Of a stretch of 64,000 nt of DNA, positions 44,961 through 57,715 are shown piece by piece. The DNA is from Ipomoea triloba. Lineage: Eukaryota > Streptophyta > Magnoliopsida > Solanales > Convolvulaceae. A model generated the notes under the pieces. It was not told where the DNA came from. It saw only the letters and a list, made by a program, of their open reading frames with translations, and ran no database searches. Within the stretch, counting starts at the first letter, position 1, and every line of letters starts with the position of its first letter. The position numbers and the translations under genes were made by a program. Location of the stretch: positions 10,900,958-10,964,957 of the forward strand of contig NC_044917.1 in the NCBI RefSeq assembly GCF_003576645.1. Reading direction: 5' to 3'.

Positions 44961-46435
44961 GTCCATGGTAGGCCTGTGCATCGGTCGGGTATGGGCTGGG
45001 TATGGGCGGTTCGGTTATACAAAGATGGAAACCATTCGGTTAACGGTTAACAATTTTAGTACCCTAACCGTCATATAATTATCGAAAATCTACTCGGTTT
45101 TTTAAAGTTCGGTTTTGGTCGGGTATTGCGGTTTTCGTAATAATTTCGGAAATAAAAAAATAACACTGATTTTCATCAAATATAATAAATTACAAAAGTA
45201 CATTATACAAGTTTAAGACTTAAAGGACAAAATAACTTAGTAAATAACTAAAATAAGTGACATAGTTAAACCATATGGCCATTTTACAAGTTACAACTGC
45301 AAATATACAAAATTAAGTGGCAAATTAACTAAGTAAACTACATAATTACATATTTTGCAGAAGTAACAAACTACAAAATTACATAATAAGTGACTCCAGT
45401 CACCAAATTGTCCAATCTTTGCCAACTAGGGGCATCAAGTAACCAACTAACTGAAGTACTGAACTAATTGTAGCTGATATTCTGTGAAGGTGAACTGACA
45501 AAAATCCAAAAACTGAAGTAGAAATGTACAACTACACATAGTGAATCTGCTAATCTGCTATTCCGCATCTTCCTCCTAATGAAAAGTTATAACTTAAACA
45601 AATCAGTCACAACTCACAATTAATAAATCATAATGAAAATTAAAAAGTACACTGTTTAAACATAATAAATCATAATGAAAATTAAAAAGTACACTGTTTA
45701 AACACAAGGAATGGCTCAGCATGCTTTAGCTTTCATGTCAAAAACACAAGGAATGGCTCAGCATGCTTTAGCTTTCATGTCAAAACAAGGAATGAGGGCT
45801 CAGCATGCTTTAGCTTTCATGTCAAAACAAGGAATGAGGACAAATTGCTACTTGAGTAGTTGAGTTATACCCACTACTCAGTGTAACATACCAACCCATA
45901 GCCTTTTTTTTTTTTTCAGACTATTGGTGGAAGCATCATCATTGCCAAGGATAGAAGTAGAGAGATAAACATAAATTCAGAGAGGCAGCAGAGACAAGAG
46001 AGTGAGAGATACATTATTACCATGATACCATCAACTTAGGACTCCTAAGTCCTAACATTCAAACCTGTTGCAACTTGCAAATTATCCATTTGTTCTTGCC
46101 TCATAGTTCCAAGTTCCAACAGTCCAAACTGGCAAATTGCAAAATGGCAGCAACAAATAATAGTTGCCCAGCCACTTGCCATTTTGCCAATTGGCAACTG
46201 TCCAAGTTTCCAACACCTTACAGTTCAAACCAAGTCAATTGAACAAAAAAGACAAAAATAAATGAATAAGTTAAGGCTTAATAGGAGTAGGCTAGTTACA
46301 GCAATTGTGGGAAGTGATAAACCAACTTCACTGCTCCTAGCTCCACCGCCACTCACCAGTTCTGCAAACAAAAAATGAGACAATCAGATTTTAAAAATTA
46401 TCTAATGAAAACGAAGTTAACTAGTAGTTTAGTAG

Positions 46436-47403
46436 TTAGTAGTTACCTGTTTCTAATCTCTCCACTTCATCCAGATTTTCTTCTACTAAGATGGGTTGAT
46501 TTGGCAACCTCATCCAATCTTGGGCACACACAAGTGCTTCCACTATTCTAGGAGTTAATGAACTCCTAAATGCATCTAGCACTCTCCCACTAGTGCTAAA
46601 AGCAGATTCAGAGGCTACAGTTGAAATGGGAACAACAAGAACATCCCTAGCCAATTGGGAGAGGATAGGAAACCTACTAGTATTGATCTTCCACCAATTT
46701 AAAATGTCAAAATCAGGATTTTCATCCTCCACAATTTCCTCACTTAGATAGATTTCCAGCTCAGTTTTTTTGCCTCCCAACTCACCACTCTCTACTCTTT
46801 GCTTTTTTAACTGAGATTTCAGTTTAGACTGTGGTCTACCAATGGTGACAGATTGAGAGTGGGACTGGGATGTACCAGTGACAGCAGTAGCAGAATCAAC
46901 ACTGACAGATGAACCATGCACATAGTCATCAAACAAATTCTTTAGACCAGTTAAAATTTTTGAAACAAGATTCTCCCTTACCATCACCATACAGTTGTGT
47001 GAACTGGTATGGCATGTATGCAATTTTATCCCTTGGATCCAATATATTTGCATAAAAAATGATGGCATTCATTTTATCAGGATCACCCCAATATTTCTCA
47101 AACTTCGTTTTCATATTTAAACCCATCAGATTAACAGAGGCAGATTCAGCTTCCACCATTTCAAACAGCATGCAAGACAAGTCAGAAATTTCAGAGAAGA
47201 AATTATTGGCAGTCACATACAGATAACCAGAAATCCTTAGGGTCATCTCATAAAAACATTTAAGCAACTTCACCATATGCTCAACAGAATACCAATCCAT
47301 AAAATCTGGGACAGATTCACTTAAATCAGTGGAGAATGAACTATCATTTTCTTCATAGGCCTCAAATACCTTTTGATATGTGACTGCATTCTTAAGCATC
47401 AAG
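46436..47403 (-). pseudogene. hAT transposase, C-terminal half (first assembly block)
   Basis: The frame 46436-47068 carries the hAT C-terminal dimerisation region (VPISTVASESAFSTSGRVLD, then SLTPRIVEALVCAQDWMRL). The adjoining upstream frame (47432-46929) carries the middle domain and is cut by the N at 47404. It is identical to 48062-49029 wherever I compared them. A frameshift separates the two frames near 46975. Confidence 0.85.
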
Positions 47404-47404
47404 N
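47404..47404. other. Single N: unmerged assembly join
   Basis: Sequence to the left (about 45798-47403) reappears at an offset of 1626 bp to the right (47424-49029). A lone N with repeated flanks is best explained by overlapping contig ends that were not merged. Confidence 0.85.
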
Positions 47405-48061
47405 TGTTTAAACACAAGGAATGGCTCAGCATGCTTTAGCTTTCATGTCAAAACAAGGAATGAGGACAAATTGCTACTTGAGTAGTTGAGTTATACCCAC
47501 TACTCAGTGTAACATACCAACCCATAGCCTTTTTTTTTTTTTCAGACTATTGGTGGAAGCATCATCATTGCCAAGGATAGAAGTAGAGAGATAAACATAA
47601 ATTCAGAGAGGCAGCAGAGACAAGAGAGTGAGAGATACATTATTACCATGATACCATCAACTTAGGACTCCTAAGTCCTAACATTCAAACCTGTTGCAAC
47701 TTGCAAATTATCCATTTGTTCTTGCCTCATAGTTCCAAGTTCCAACAGTCCAAACTGGCAAATTGCAAAATGGCAGCAACAAATAATAGTTGCCCAGCCA
47801 CTTGCCATTTTGCCAATTGGCAACTGTCCAAGTTTCCAACACCTTACAGTTCAAACCAAGTCAATTGAACAAAAAAGACAAAAATAAATGAATAAGTTAA
47901 GGCTTAATAGGAGTAGGCTAGTTACAGCAATTGTGGGAAGTGATAAACCAACTTCACTGCTCCTAGCTCCACCGCCACTCACCAGTTCTGCAAACAAAAA
48001 ATGAGACAATCAGATTTTAAAAATTATCTAATGAAAACGAAGTTAACTAGTAGTTTAGTAG

Positions 48062-50111
48062 TTAGTAGTTACCTGTTTCTAATCTCTCCACTTCATCCAG
48101 ATTTTCTTCTACTAAGATGGGTTGATTTGGCAACCTCATCCAATCTTGGGCACACACAAGTGCTTCCACTATTCTAGGAGTTAATGAACTCCTAAATGCA
48201 TCTAGCACTCTCCCACTAGTGCTAAAAGCAGATTCAGAGGCTACAGTTGAAATGGGAACAACAAGAACATCCCTAGCCAATTGGGAGAGGATAGGAAACC
48301 TACTAGTATTGATCTTCCACCAATTTAAAATGTCAAAATCAGGATTTTCATCCTCCACAATTTCCTCACTTAGATAGATTTCCAGCTCAGTTTTTTTGCC
48401 TCCCAACTCACCACTCTCTACTCTTTGCTTTTTTAACTGAGATTTCAGTTTAGACTGTGGTCTACCAATGGTGACAGATTGAGAGTGGGACTGGGATGTA
48501 CCAGTGACAGCAGTAGCAGAATCAACACTGACAGATGAACCATGCACATAGTCATCAAACAAATTCTTTAGACCAGTTAAAATTTTTGAAACAAGATTCT
48601 CCCTTACCATCACCATACAGTTGTGTGAACTGGTATGGCATGTATGCAATTTTATCCCTTGGATCCAATATATTTGCATAAAAAATGATGGCATTCATTT
48701 TATCAGGATCACCCCAATATTTCTCAAACTTCGTTTTCATATTTAAACCCATCAGATTAACAGAGGCAGATTCAGCTTCCACCATTTCAAACAGCATGCA
48801 AGACAAGTCAGAAATTTCAGAGAAGAAATTATTGGCAGTCACATACAGATAACCAGAAATCCTTAGGGTCATCTCATAAAAACATTTAAGCAACTTCACC
48901 ATATGCTCAACAGAATACCAATCCATAAAATCTGGGACAGATTCACTTAAATCAGTGGAGAATGAACTATCATTTTCTTCATAGGCCTCAAATACCTTTT
49001 GATATGTGACTGCATTCTTAAGCATCAAGTAGGTTGAGTTCCATCTAGTTGGTACATCAAGAGTCAAACTAGACTTGACTTCCACCCATATTAAATCAGC
49101 AAGGTCCCTGAATTTTTTTAGCCTAGCAGGAGAATTTCTCACATATCTAACTGCATCCCTCACCTTCTTTACAGAACTGTCTACATCCTTTAACCCATCC
49201 TGGACAATCAAATTTAAGACATGTGTAATGCATCTCATGTGCACATAATTGCATTTCACAGAAGAAACCCCCCAAGACAGCAACTTCTTTTTGAAGAAAC
49301 CCATAGCAGTGTCATTACTAGAGGCATTGTCAACAGTCACAGTGAATATATTTTTTAGCCCCCACTCTAGAAGACAGGTTTCTAAGGCTTTGGCAATGTA
49401 TTCCCCCCTATGTGAGGTGACAGGGACAAATGATATGATCTTTTTGTGTAGCTTCCATTGGTTACCTATAAAATGTGCAGTGATGCACATATAGTTTATC
49501 CTTTAGACAGAAGTCCAAGTATTAGTTGTGATACTAACTCTTTGGCAGGAAGTCCTAAATAGTTTCTTCAGATTTACCCTCTAATCAGAAAAAATCTGAT
49601 AAATATCCCTACTTATAGTCCATCTAGATGGGATCTTAAATCTAGGACATGCAACAAGAATAAATTTTCTAAACCCCTGCCCCTCTACAAATCTGAAAGG
49701 AAACTCATCAATGAGTATCATTTCTGCTAGGGCCCTCCTAATTGCATCTTGATTGAACACCCAAGTAGTTAAGACCCCCACATTAACCCCCGTCTCTGGA
49801 CTAGGACTAACCACAGGCTGAAATGTTAGCAGAGATTGTCTAACATCTTTGGAGTGAGGATTCTTTAGGCAGTTAAGCATATGATGCCTTAAGGAAGATG
49901 TGCCATGCTTTTTTGACTGACCACCATATAATTTTGCACAATAAATACACCTTGCATGCATAACCACTCCACTACTGTCTTTGACCTTCTCAAAATGATC
50001 CCATACCGGGGATCTGGTTTCAACCTCCTTTCTTTTTTTTGAAGGAACAGATTGATGAGGAGGCACATTTTGCTGCTGAGATTGATTTCTCTCCACAGCT
50101 TCTGCTTCCAC
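48062..50111 (-). pseudogene. hAT transposase, most complete copy; inactivated
   Basis: From its 5' end the gene shows a BED-type zinc finger (SPVWDHFEKV, then CIYCAKLY and LRHHMLNC; 50111-49581). The central RNase H-like region (CITAHFIGNQWKLHKKII, then DNASSND and PTRWNSTYLML; 49490-48555) follows, and last comes the dimerisation region (48694-48062). It is broken in three ways. TAG and TAA stops lie in the same frame between the first two parts (near 49585 and 49505). In the conserved TTDTWTS-type motif the first catalytic Asp is replaced by Asn. There is a frameshift near 48600. The protein can therefore not be made or be active. Upstream, an overlapping frame from 50173 is a shadow. Confidence 0.88.
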
Positions 50112-50218
50112 CCAGTAAGTTCCTCACTAGATAGTATAGGAGGAGGTTGCCCAGACAAACTAATACTCTCCATCTTTACAGATGAGATGTGTATTAGAAA
50201 TCAGTATGGAAAAAAAGA

Positions 50219-50219
50219 N
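50219..50219. other. Single N: second unmerged assembly join
   Basis: The block 50220-51830 repeats 48597-50207 at an offset of 1623 bp. The join cuts the transposase frame at the same kind of place as the first N. Confidence 0.85.
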
Positions 50220-51734
50220 TTCTCCCTTACCATCACCATACAGTTGTGTGAACTGGTATGGCATGTATGCAATTTTATCCCTTGGATCCAATATATTTGC
50301 ATAAAAAATGATGGCATTCATTTTATCAGGATCACCCCAATATTTCTCAAACTTCGTTTTCATATTTAAACCCATCAGATTAACAGAGGCAGATTCAGCT
50401 TCCACCATTTCAAACAGCATGCAAGACAAGTCAGAAATTTCAGAGAAGAAATTATTGGCAGTCACATACAGATAACCAGAAATCCTTAGGGTCATCTCAT
50501 AAAAACATTTAAGCAACTTCACCATATGCTCAACAGAATACCAATCCATAAAATCTGGGACAGATTCACTTAAATCAGTGGAGAATGAACTATCATTTTC
50601 TTCATAGGCCTCAAATACCTTTTGATATGTGACTGCATTCTTAAGCATCAAGTAGGTTGAGTTCCATCTAGTTGGTACATCAAGAGTCAAACTAGACTTG
50701 ACTTCCACCCATATTAAATCAGCAAGGTCCCTGAATTTTTTTAGCCTAGCAGGAGAATTTCTCACATATCTAACTGCATCCCTCACCTTCTTTACAGAAC
50801 TGTCTACATCCTTTAACCCATCCTGGACAATCAAATTTAAGACATGTGTAATGCATCTCATGTGCACATAATTGCATTTCACAGAAGAAACCCCCCAAGA
50901 CAGCAACTTCTTTTTGAAGAAACCCATAGCAGTGTCATTACTAGAGGCATTGTCAACAGTCACAGTGAATATATTTTTTAGCCCCCACTCTAGAAGACAG
51001 GTTTCTAAGGCTTTGGCAATGTATTCCCCCCTATGTGAGGTGACAGGGACAAATGATATGATCTTTTTGTGTAGCTTCCATTGGTTACCTATAAAATGTG
51101 CAGTGATGCACATATAGTTTATCCTTTAGACAGAAGTCCAAGTATTAGTTGTGATACTAACTCTTTGGCAGGAAGTCCTAAATAGTTTCTTCAGATTTAC
51201 CCTCTAATCAGAAAAAATCTGATAAATATCCCTACTTATAGTCCATCTAGATGGGATCTTAAATCTAGGACATGCAACAAGAATAAATTTTCTAAACCCC
51301 TGCCCCTCTACAAATCTGAAAGGAAACTCATCAATGAGTATCATTTCTGCTAGGGCCCTCCTAATTGCATCTTGATTGAACACCCAAGTAGTTAAGACCC
51401 CCACATTAACCCCCGTCTCTGGACTAGGACTAACCACAGGCTGAAATGTTAGCAGAGATTGTCTAACATCTTTGGAGTGAGGATTCTTTAGGCAGTTAAG
51501 CATATGATGCCTTAAGGAAGATGTGCCATGCTTTTTTGACTGACCACCATATAATTTTGCACAATAAATACACCTTGCATGCATAACCACTCCACTACTG
51601 TCTTTGACCTTCTCAAAATGATCCCATACCGGGGATCTGGTTTCAACCTCCTTTCTTTTTTTTGAAGGAACAGATTGATGAGGAGGCACATTTTGCTGCT
51701 GAGATTGATTTCTCTCCACAGCTTCTGCTTCCAC
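50220..51734 (-). pseudogene. hAT transposase, N-terminal and central part (third assembly block)
   Basis: This carries the same BED finger (51734-51204), the same two stops and the same central region (51113 down to the N) as the block at 48.6-50.1 kb. The defects are shared, which fits one locus assembled twice rather than independent copies. Confidence 0.85.
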
Positions 51735-51829
51735 CCAGTAAGTTCCTCACTAGATAGTATAGGAGGAGGTTGCCCAGACAAACTAATACTCTCCATCTTT
51801 ACAGATGAGATGTGTATTAGAAATCAGTA

Positions 51830-52140
51830 TCTCTCCATCTTTACAGATGAGATGTGTATTAGAAATCAGTATGGAAAAAAAGATCAAGTCAGTATATGTA
51901 TTAGAAATCAGTATGGAAAAAAAGATCAAGTCAGTATAGTGTGGTTATACACTTATAGAAAAAAAGATCAAGTCAGTATAGTGTGGTTATACACTTATAG
52001 TTATACAGATCAAGTCAGTATAGTGTGGTTATACACTTATAGTTATACAGCTAGACTCATAATAGTGTGGTTATACACTTATAGTTATACAGCTAGACTC
52101 ATATAGTCAAAAACAGATACTGAGGTACACAAACACAGAT
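51830..52140. repeat. Staggered echo duplications at the hAT right side
   Basis: Phrases such as agatcaagtcagtata and gtgtggttatacacttatag recur three to five times, each copy extending a little further than the one before. The left side (45650-45840) shows the same pattern with caaggaatggctcagcatgc. Confidence 0.9.
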
Positions 52141-52239
52141 ACTGAGGTACACATTTAACTGATTTAAGGGTCCATAAATTCCATAAACTTATTTTTTATT
52201 TCAGAACTTACAAAGTTAGAAAGTTCATCATTTAGGGGC

Positions 52240-52900
52240 TAATAGGGCTTCCACACTTAAATTGAATTAGGGCAAACCCTAATTTCAATGTAATCAGTAT
52301 ATCATAACAGAATAGTGGCTCATCAAAGCATAGCAATAATTAAGGGCTTCCACAGTTCCACACTTAAATTGAATTAGGGCAAACTCTAATTTCAATGTAA
52401 TCAGTATATCATAACAGAATAGCAGATCAAATTCATCAAAGCATAGCAATAATTAAGGGCTTCCACAGTTCCACACTTAAATTGAATTAGGGCAAACCCT
52501 AATTTCAATGTAATCAGTATATCATAACAGAATAACATATCAAAGGCATAGCAACAGAACTACAGAATCACATATTCACATATCAAACACAAATCCACAA
52601 CACCAGTAATACAAATATACAATAACAATAAAAATCTATGAACTAGGGTTCCGGCATACCTCAAACGGCTCAAAGAGTCAAAGACTCAGTCTCTAATGAG
52701 TCTACTCTCTATTTTTTTAGATAAAAGCCTCACCGGAGTTTTAGGGCTTCCACCGGCTTCAAGTCGACAGTTGCAACGGCGTTAAGGGCTTCCACAGTTC
52801 CACACTTAAATTGAATTAGGGCAAACCCTAATTTCAATGTAATCAGTATATCATAACAGAATAACAGATCAAAGCATAGCAATAATTAAGGGCTTCCACA
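52240..52900. repeat. About 110-bp repeats near the hAT right end
   Basis: The block agggcttccacagttccaca, then ttaaattgaattagggcaaa and cagtatatcataacagaata, occurs at about 52240, 52345, 52457 and 52787, with a partial copy near 52889. Copies are nearly identical. Confidence 0.9.
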
Positions 52901-53369
52901 GTTCCACCGGAAAGTTGAGAGAACAAAAGACTCGAGTAGAAGACTAAAGACTCGAGAGAGACTGAGATTGAGAAGTGAGATCACTAAGAAGTGAGAATTG
53001 AGAGAACTCAGAGTCTCAGAGAAGAGAACAAAGAGCCAGAGAGGAGAGGTCGCGAGTCGCGACTGCACAGAAAGAGCACAAATGACCTAGGGTTGGCACC
53101 CTCTGAACAAAGGAGTATATATATATTACACATCATACGACGTCGTATATATATATATCTATATAATATGTGTATATATGTAATCGGGTATTCGGGCGGT
53201 TCGGGGAGGATATTTCTCAACCCTACCCGATAACCTACACCCGCACTCAAGCCAATTAACGGGTCGGTTGATGGAATCGGGTAGTGACACTCGTTTCGTA
53301 CTCAATTTCGGATTACGGGTCGGCCGGGTTTTTCGGGTGGGTCGGGTATTGCACACCCATAGTCCATGG

Positions 53370-55336
53370 TGTAAGGGGAGTTGGGTAATAGTCAAAGTTT
53401 AGTTAGATTTGAAATTCAAGCTTGATTGAATTTTAATTTTTTTGATTTCAAGCTATGTGAGCGACCTTTATTGAATTTTAATTTATTATTCGAATTACTC
53501 GTGTTTTTTTTTTGGAGAACAAATTACTCGTGTTTAAGTTCAGCTAGACAGTAATTGAATCGAATTTAAACATCATCATATTGGATCTAAGTAGTCACGC
53601 CCTTAAGTGTGAGGATTACAACCTAAAAACAGTATGGCATTTTTAGAATGAGGTAACAAAAAATTATTTTGATAAAAAAGATTCCGAAGTATTTTTAATA
53701 AAAAGTTAACGAGATGTCGTATATATGTACAATTTTTATTTTTTAAAATAAAAATGATGAATAAAAAAAATTGTGGGTGTTGGGGGAATAGCGTAAAAAT
53801 GTTTGGAATTTTCTTAGTAGTTATGATTGGTAGTGATGATTTTACAGTAGGTAAGATGTGGACTTCGCATTGCACATGGAACATGGTTACACTGTGTGTA
53901 TGACTTCAAAATAAGCCCATTCCTGCCTCTATCACCTTTAGTTGATTAATGCACATGCAAATTTGTAATTATTGTAAACATTTAACAATATCAAATTAAA
54001 GTGGGGTTGAAATTATGAAAAAGCTAATTTGTCACAACTTATATGATTATTATATCTCATTATCTCATAAGCTAGTCTTTTGTCTTTATAAAGAGATTAT
54101 TTTATAAAAAAAAAATTCAAATATGAAATTAATTTCACATTAATTACTATTGACATATATATGATAGAGAAATATGTATTCATTCTTAATGTGATAAATG
54201 TAATTAATTAATGAGTTTATCAATTAGAGATGAGTGGAAATTTGTACCACCTATGAGATAACTATAAATCTTTTTTTTTTTCTTATATCTCAAGATAGTC
54301 TATAAATTGTAAGTATTGAAGTGCTTAATATATATTTATTTTGAAGTTAATAATAATGTGACTAATAAGTTTGTTTGTTTAAGTCGGCGAAGTTTTTTTC
54401 ACAATTCACTATTTTTGACATTTTTTCATTTAAAGGTAAAAAATCATAAGTTATCGTCAACATTTAACAAAAGAAACATGCCAGGAGAAGCAATGAAGGC
54501 ACATATACATGTTGTTAATGCAATACAAAGAAAACTTTTTCTACTATACGTTTGTGGGGCAACAAATGTGAACCCAATTCCACTAGAATCGAAAGAGAGT
54601 ACAAGTGGTGTATAGGTATAAAGACTTTTCAAGTTCCTACAATATAATTGATACATTGTGCACACAAGAAGTAAATATATCAATTTGAATGAAATCCACA
54701 TCAAGAAAGAAAAGAAGTAAGAAACAAATCCAGTTGATGAAAAACAAAGAAAGTGATATGAGATTTTTTTGTTGGTTAATTTTTAACTCCCCTACTTTTA
54801 TTGCTTCTATTTGTACCGCTAGCTTTAATCTATTGAGCTTATAATTTGTAAATATAAATTTATGAAAATTACCTACATTATTCTTTTGAGAAAAAAGAAG
54901 AAGAAGAAAATTACATACAGTATTAATAAAAAATATAAATTCTTTTTTTTTCTCTATATTATTCAAATATGATAATTAAAAGTTATCAATTTAAAAAATT
55001 ATAAAATAAGATTTGAACTAAATATTTTTATTTACAATTATTTTAATATTGAGCATGAATTTTAACGTGCTTACAAATGTTAGTATAAAATATAAATGTG
55101 CAATTCAATATTAATTTAAATTTTTAATTGAGATATAAAATACATCATTCAATTTGGTATCAGAGTCAGATCATGGACTCGAATCTCCCATCACTTGATT
55201 TAAAAAAGAAACACATAAATGTGTAGTGACTAACGGATACAAATTTTGATTTAATTTCAAGCAATGTTTGTTTCAGTAGTAGCTTCATCAGTGTCCCTTA
55301 CATTCACCGTACCAATGAAGCTCTTAGTCTCTTACC
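53370..55336. other. AT-rich spacer
   Basis: No gene is supported. Several frames of 80-110 codons are made of AT-rich low-complexity codons and match no domain I know. Confidence 0.5.
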
Positions 55337-55779
55337 GGGGGTGTTTGGTTATTGGCTTATAAGCTAAATTTTAGCTTATTTGATCAAGTTTAACTTTTTG
55401 ACCAACCAATAAGGTATTTTGAAGTGTTTGGTAAATGGCTTATTGGCCTTGACTTATTGGGCCAATAAGCTGAAAATTGAAAAGCTAATAAATGTAGCGT
55501 TTTGTATCAGCTGGTTGGAACAATGGGTAATTGACTATTTTATCCTTTAAAATCAATGGGATTTACTTTTAAATGGGTGGTGTGATTGTTATTTTATAAT
55601 AATAATAATAATACCCTTAAATGTCATTTTACATTCAATCAGCTACTAGTAAACAACTAATTTACCAAACAATTTTTTATAACCAGCTAATACAACCAGC
55701 TGGTCAAACCAATTAAAGCAATCAGCCATCAACTACTAGCTAAACCAACCAGCTATCAGCCGTTTGCCAAACACCCCCC
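55337..55779. mobile_element. MITE with GGGGGTGTTTGG terminal inverted repeats
   Basis: The left end GGGGGTGTTTGG has its exact inverse CCAAACACCCCC near 55779. Subterminal sequence also mirrors: ttggcttataagct at the left and agctaatacaaccagctgg at the right. The length is about 443 bp and there is no coding sequence. The target duplication is unclear, so PIF/Harbinger or hAT cannot be decided. Confidence 0.75.
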
Positions 55780-56795
55780 ATATCCACAATGGAGAGTGCG
55801 TTTAGTGACACAAAACTTGTTCATGTTCTCCAAAAGTCGTAATTTTTTTTTTGTCAGATCGTGAGGTGCCCTAAACAAGTCATAACTGTAAGAGACACCT
55901 TTAAACTTGTACCATACTCAGATTAATCTTCGGTTGCACCGGATTGACCTAATTAAGGACAAAGTGCTGGCCAAATTAATTTTTCCATACGAAAGGGGTT
56001 CAAACTCGATCTCTCTTAAAAAATGAGAGTGCACGGTCATTCACACTAATCAAGCTGGTTTGATACCGCTGATGAAGAAGATCGACGGTCTAAACTGCAG
56101 CAACTATTACTTTGCTTTATTCAACTCATTTTAAAAATATATTTCATATCACATTCTTTAATTAGCCCACATCAACAATATAATCAACTTGCATGCTTCA
56201 TCTAGGGATCGGATCTTCTCAATCTCACCACTCACCGTGTTGAGCACAATCTACCAAAACTAGCACTGTTACAAAACATGCAAACCATTATATATCAACG
56301 GACTAAATTTCGTTGGTAAAAATAATGTTAAGTTAGTAAAGTAGTTTTTTATTCAACTTTTTACAAAATTATTATTTAATTAGAGAATACTTTGACTTGG
56401 TGACTAGACAATCCAGATTTGTTCACAACACCAGAGAGTTCAGGTAAGAACAAACTTCTAGAATGAACACTGATTTAATTCATATACTTGAGTAAATCAA
56501 CGGTTGAAGATTATTAAAAATAAAAGGAAAAAAGTGCGGTGTTAATTTTATAAATATTATAAACTTAAAAATTTGCAATAATTATAAAATTGACCTCGTA
56601 TTTTTTATAATAATATTCTCAAGTCTCAGCCATTGATAAACCTTGATCGACAGTTGAGATCAACTTCTTTTTTTTTTTTTCTTTTTTTTTTAGCAACCCC
56701 CAACCGTTGGTCTACCCAAATGAATGGGTCATATTATTAGTCATTAGTTTTTATAGATGGAAGGGTTTACGTGCGTGTATAGCTTCTCGTGCAGT
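55780..56795. other. AT-rich spacer
   Basis: No gene is seen. A region near 55960-56060 (caaactcgatctctctt, then acactaatcaagctggtttgata) looks like decayed retroelement or tRNA-like sequence, but too little remains to classify. Confidence 0.4.
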
Positions 56796-56796
56796 T

Positions 56797-57110
56797 ACGC
56801 ACCTTAAGCATTAAAATGACCCACCAGCCGCACCTTAAGTATATAAACCGCGCACCTTAAGCTAAGAACACAAACTACACACCTAAAGTTTTTAAATTGT
56901 GCACCTTAAGTACATAAACTACGTACGTTAAGTATACAAACCACGCACCTTAAATTAAGAACACAAGCCACATACTTAAACTTTTTAAATAGTGCACCTT
57001 CACCTTAAGTTTCAACACTGACGTACCTTAAGAAGGGAAACCATGCACTTAAAACTTTAGGATGACGCACCTTAAGCACACAAATCACGCACCTAAACAA
57101 CCACACCGGA
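56797..57110. repeat. Dispersed GCACCTTAAG repeat array
   Basis: GCACCTTAAG or one-base variants occur at least ten times in 300 bp. They are arranged in a longer unit of roughly 120 bp that contains ttaagaacacaa and ctttttaaat phrases. Confidence 0.85.
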
Positions 57111-57148
57111 GACAACCCTTTGTGTAAGTAGCTCTATTTGTGTAACAT

Positions 57149-57715
57149 ATTCATTTTCATTTTATATGTACTGCAGTTTCCTTTCAACACAACTACAGTT
57201 TCATTTCGATACAACTACAGTTTCATTCGACATTATACACTCAAATATTTGAAACTGTTATTCAGTTTCATTTTATATACACTATAGTATCATTACAACA
57301 CAACTACAGTATCATTATGATATAACTATAATTTCATTCGACATTAAACACTCAAATATGCGAAATTGTTATTCAGTTTCATTTTATATACACTGCAGTT
57401 TCCTTTCAACACAACTACAGTTTCATTTCAATATAACTACAGTTTCATTCAACATTATATACTCAAATATGTGAAACTGTTATTCAGCTTCATTTTATAT
57501 ACAATGCTGTTTCTTTTCAACACAACTACAATATCATTTCGATATAACTACAATTTCATTGGGCAATATACACTCAAATATGTGAAACTATTATTCAGTT
57601 TTATTTTATATGCACTACACAATTTCCTTTCAACACAACTATAGTTTCATTTCGATATAACTATACTTTCACTTGATAATATAAAAACAAACGTGGGGCA
57701 GTATCATTTGAGATA
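57149..57715. repeat. Five tandem copies of a 111-bp unit
   Basis: The marker attcagtttcattttatat starts at 57260, 57371, 57482 and 57593, exactly 111 bp apart, with a related start at 57149. Each unit contains three smaller ctacagtttcatt-like blocks. The 92-codon frame across it is a repeat artefact. Confidence 0.93.

Larger units (their letters stand above)
44969..53361 (-). mobile_element. hAT transposon with perfect 8-bp target duplication; assembly inflated
   Basis: GTCCATGG flanks the element at 44961-44968 and 53362-53369. The ends are TAGGCCTGTGCA and, inverted, TATGGGTGTGCA. They are followed by subterminal regions rich in cggtcgggtat, cggttaac and gggtcgg motifs, as in plant hAT elements. 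Inside is a minus-strand BED/hAT transposase, seen in overlapping duplicated pieces around two N characters (47404, 50219). Allowing for offsets of 1626 and 1623 bp between the duplicated blocks, the real element is about 5.1 kb. Outside the transposase there are short tandem duplications near 45650-45840, 51800-52100 and 52140-52890. Confidence 0.9.

Noticed and set aside
46436..51734. Three separate tandem transposase genes
   Set aside because: Copies are identical including defects and are broken at N characters, so assembly duplication is the simpler reading.
54316..54615. 99-codon frame in AT-rich spacer
   Set aside because: Composition follows the local AT bias and no family pattern is visible.
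57366..57644. 92-codon Phe/Tyr-rich frame
   Set aside because: It is produced by the 111-bp tandem repeat.
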